Source: an uncultured Eubacteriales bacterium (GTDB lineage Bacteria > Bacillota > Clostridia > Oscillospirales > Acutalibacteraceae). Taken from it: a stretch of 32,404 nucleotides of DNA. The DNA lies in contig ONDU01000008.1 in NCBI GenBank assembly GCA_900316615.1, forward strand, positions 1 through 32,404, written 5' to 3'. Positions 32,386 through 32,404 of this stretch are shown one piece after another (position 1 is the first letter of the stretch; the number at the start of each line of letters is the position of its first letter). The position numbers and the translations under genes were made by a program. The notes under the pieces were generated by a model. It did not search any database and was not told the origin of the DNA. It saw nothing but the letters and a program-made list of their open reading frames with translations.

Positions 32386-32404
32386 GCGTTCACAGAATAA
32401 GACT

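Overview
The window reads as a chromosomal segment of an anaerobic, spore-forming, low-GC Firmicute, most like the Ruminococcus/Oscillospirales group. Evidence: a complete spoIIIA operon (AA to AH), a sigK-type sporulation sigma factor, a ferredoxin-linked 2-oxoacid oxidoreductase cluster, Thr/Ser-rich lipoproteins, strong AGGAGG-type ribosome sites and frequent TTG/GTG starts. This taxonomic call is inference from gene content; no marker RNA is present.

Layout. 1-1.86 kb: a decaying island of small enzymes (NUDIX pseudogene, truncated GNAT, GNAT with one in-frame TGA, one intact GNAT, a tiny ORF), closed by a strong hairpin. 1.9-5.2 kb, minus strand: lipoprotein, MBL-fold hydrolase, membrane protein and the tRNA-Met cytidine acetate ligase gene tmcAL. 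5.35-7.05 kb, plus: ackA (divergent from tmcAL, with overlapping promoters) and a GtrA-like membrane protein. 7.1-12.96 kb, minus: queT and cca (overlapping), pyrF, pyrC and an unrecognised 499-aa membrane protein that heads the pyr genes. 13.2-17.25 kb, plus: zinc-ribbon membrane protein, P-loop ATPase, then ferredoxin-vorB-vorA-vorC. 17.5-21.8 kb, plus: pth-mfd, then a 68-aa protein that is little more than a signal peptide plus a sorting-signal-like tail. 22.1-26.9 kb, plus: sigK, ligA-lipoprotein, and a serine-hydrolase lipoprotein. 27.2-32.4 kb, plus: spoIIIAA to spoIIIAH, the forespore-mother cell channel operon.

The least expected content is between genes. Family I is a set of three repeats of about 86-96 nt (17321, 21908, 28720). 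Each folds into an 11-12 bp closing stem with three perfect hairpin arms, a cloverleaf-like four-way junction. Arms differ between copies by paired compensatory changes, and one copy sits inside the spoIIIA operon between AB and AC. Family II is a second set (10072, 14538, 25661, and a remnant at 26945) made of two or three short hairpins, also with compensatory stem changes. I cannot match either family to a named element from memory; they are the best candidates for something undescribed.

Functional links: tmcAL, cca, queT and pth concern tRNA modification, maturation, precursor uptake and recycling. pyrC-pyrF serve UMP synthesis. The vor cluster and ackA fit fermentative 2-oxoacid metabolism with ATP formation. 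mfd and ligA serve DNA repair and replication. sigK and spoIIIA are mother-cell sporulation functions. Starts have been moved from the longest ORF where ribosome-binding sites decide them (tmcAL, gtrA, ferredoxin, spoIIIAC, AE, AF, AG and others).
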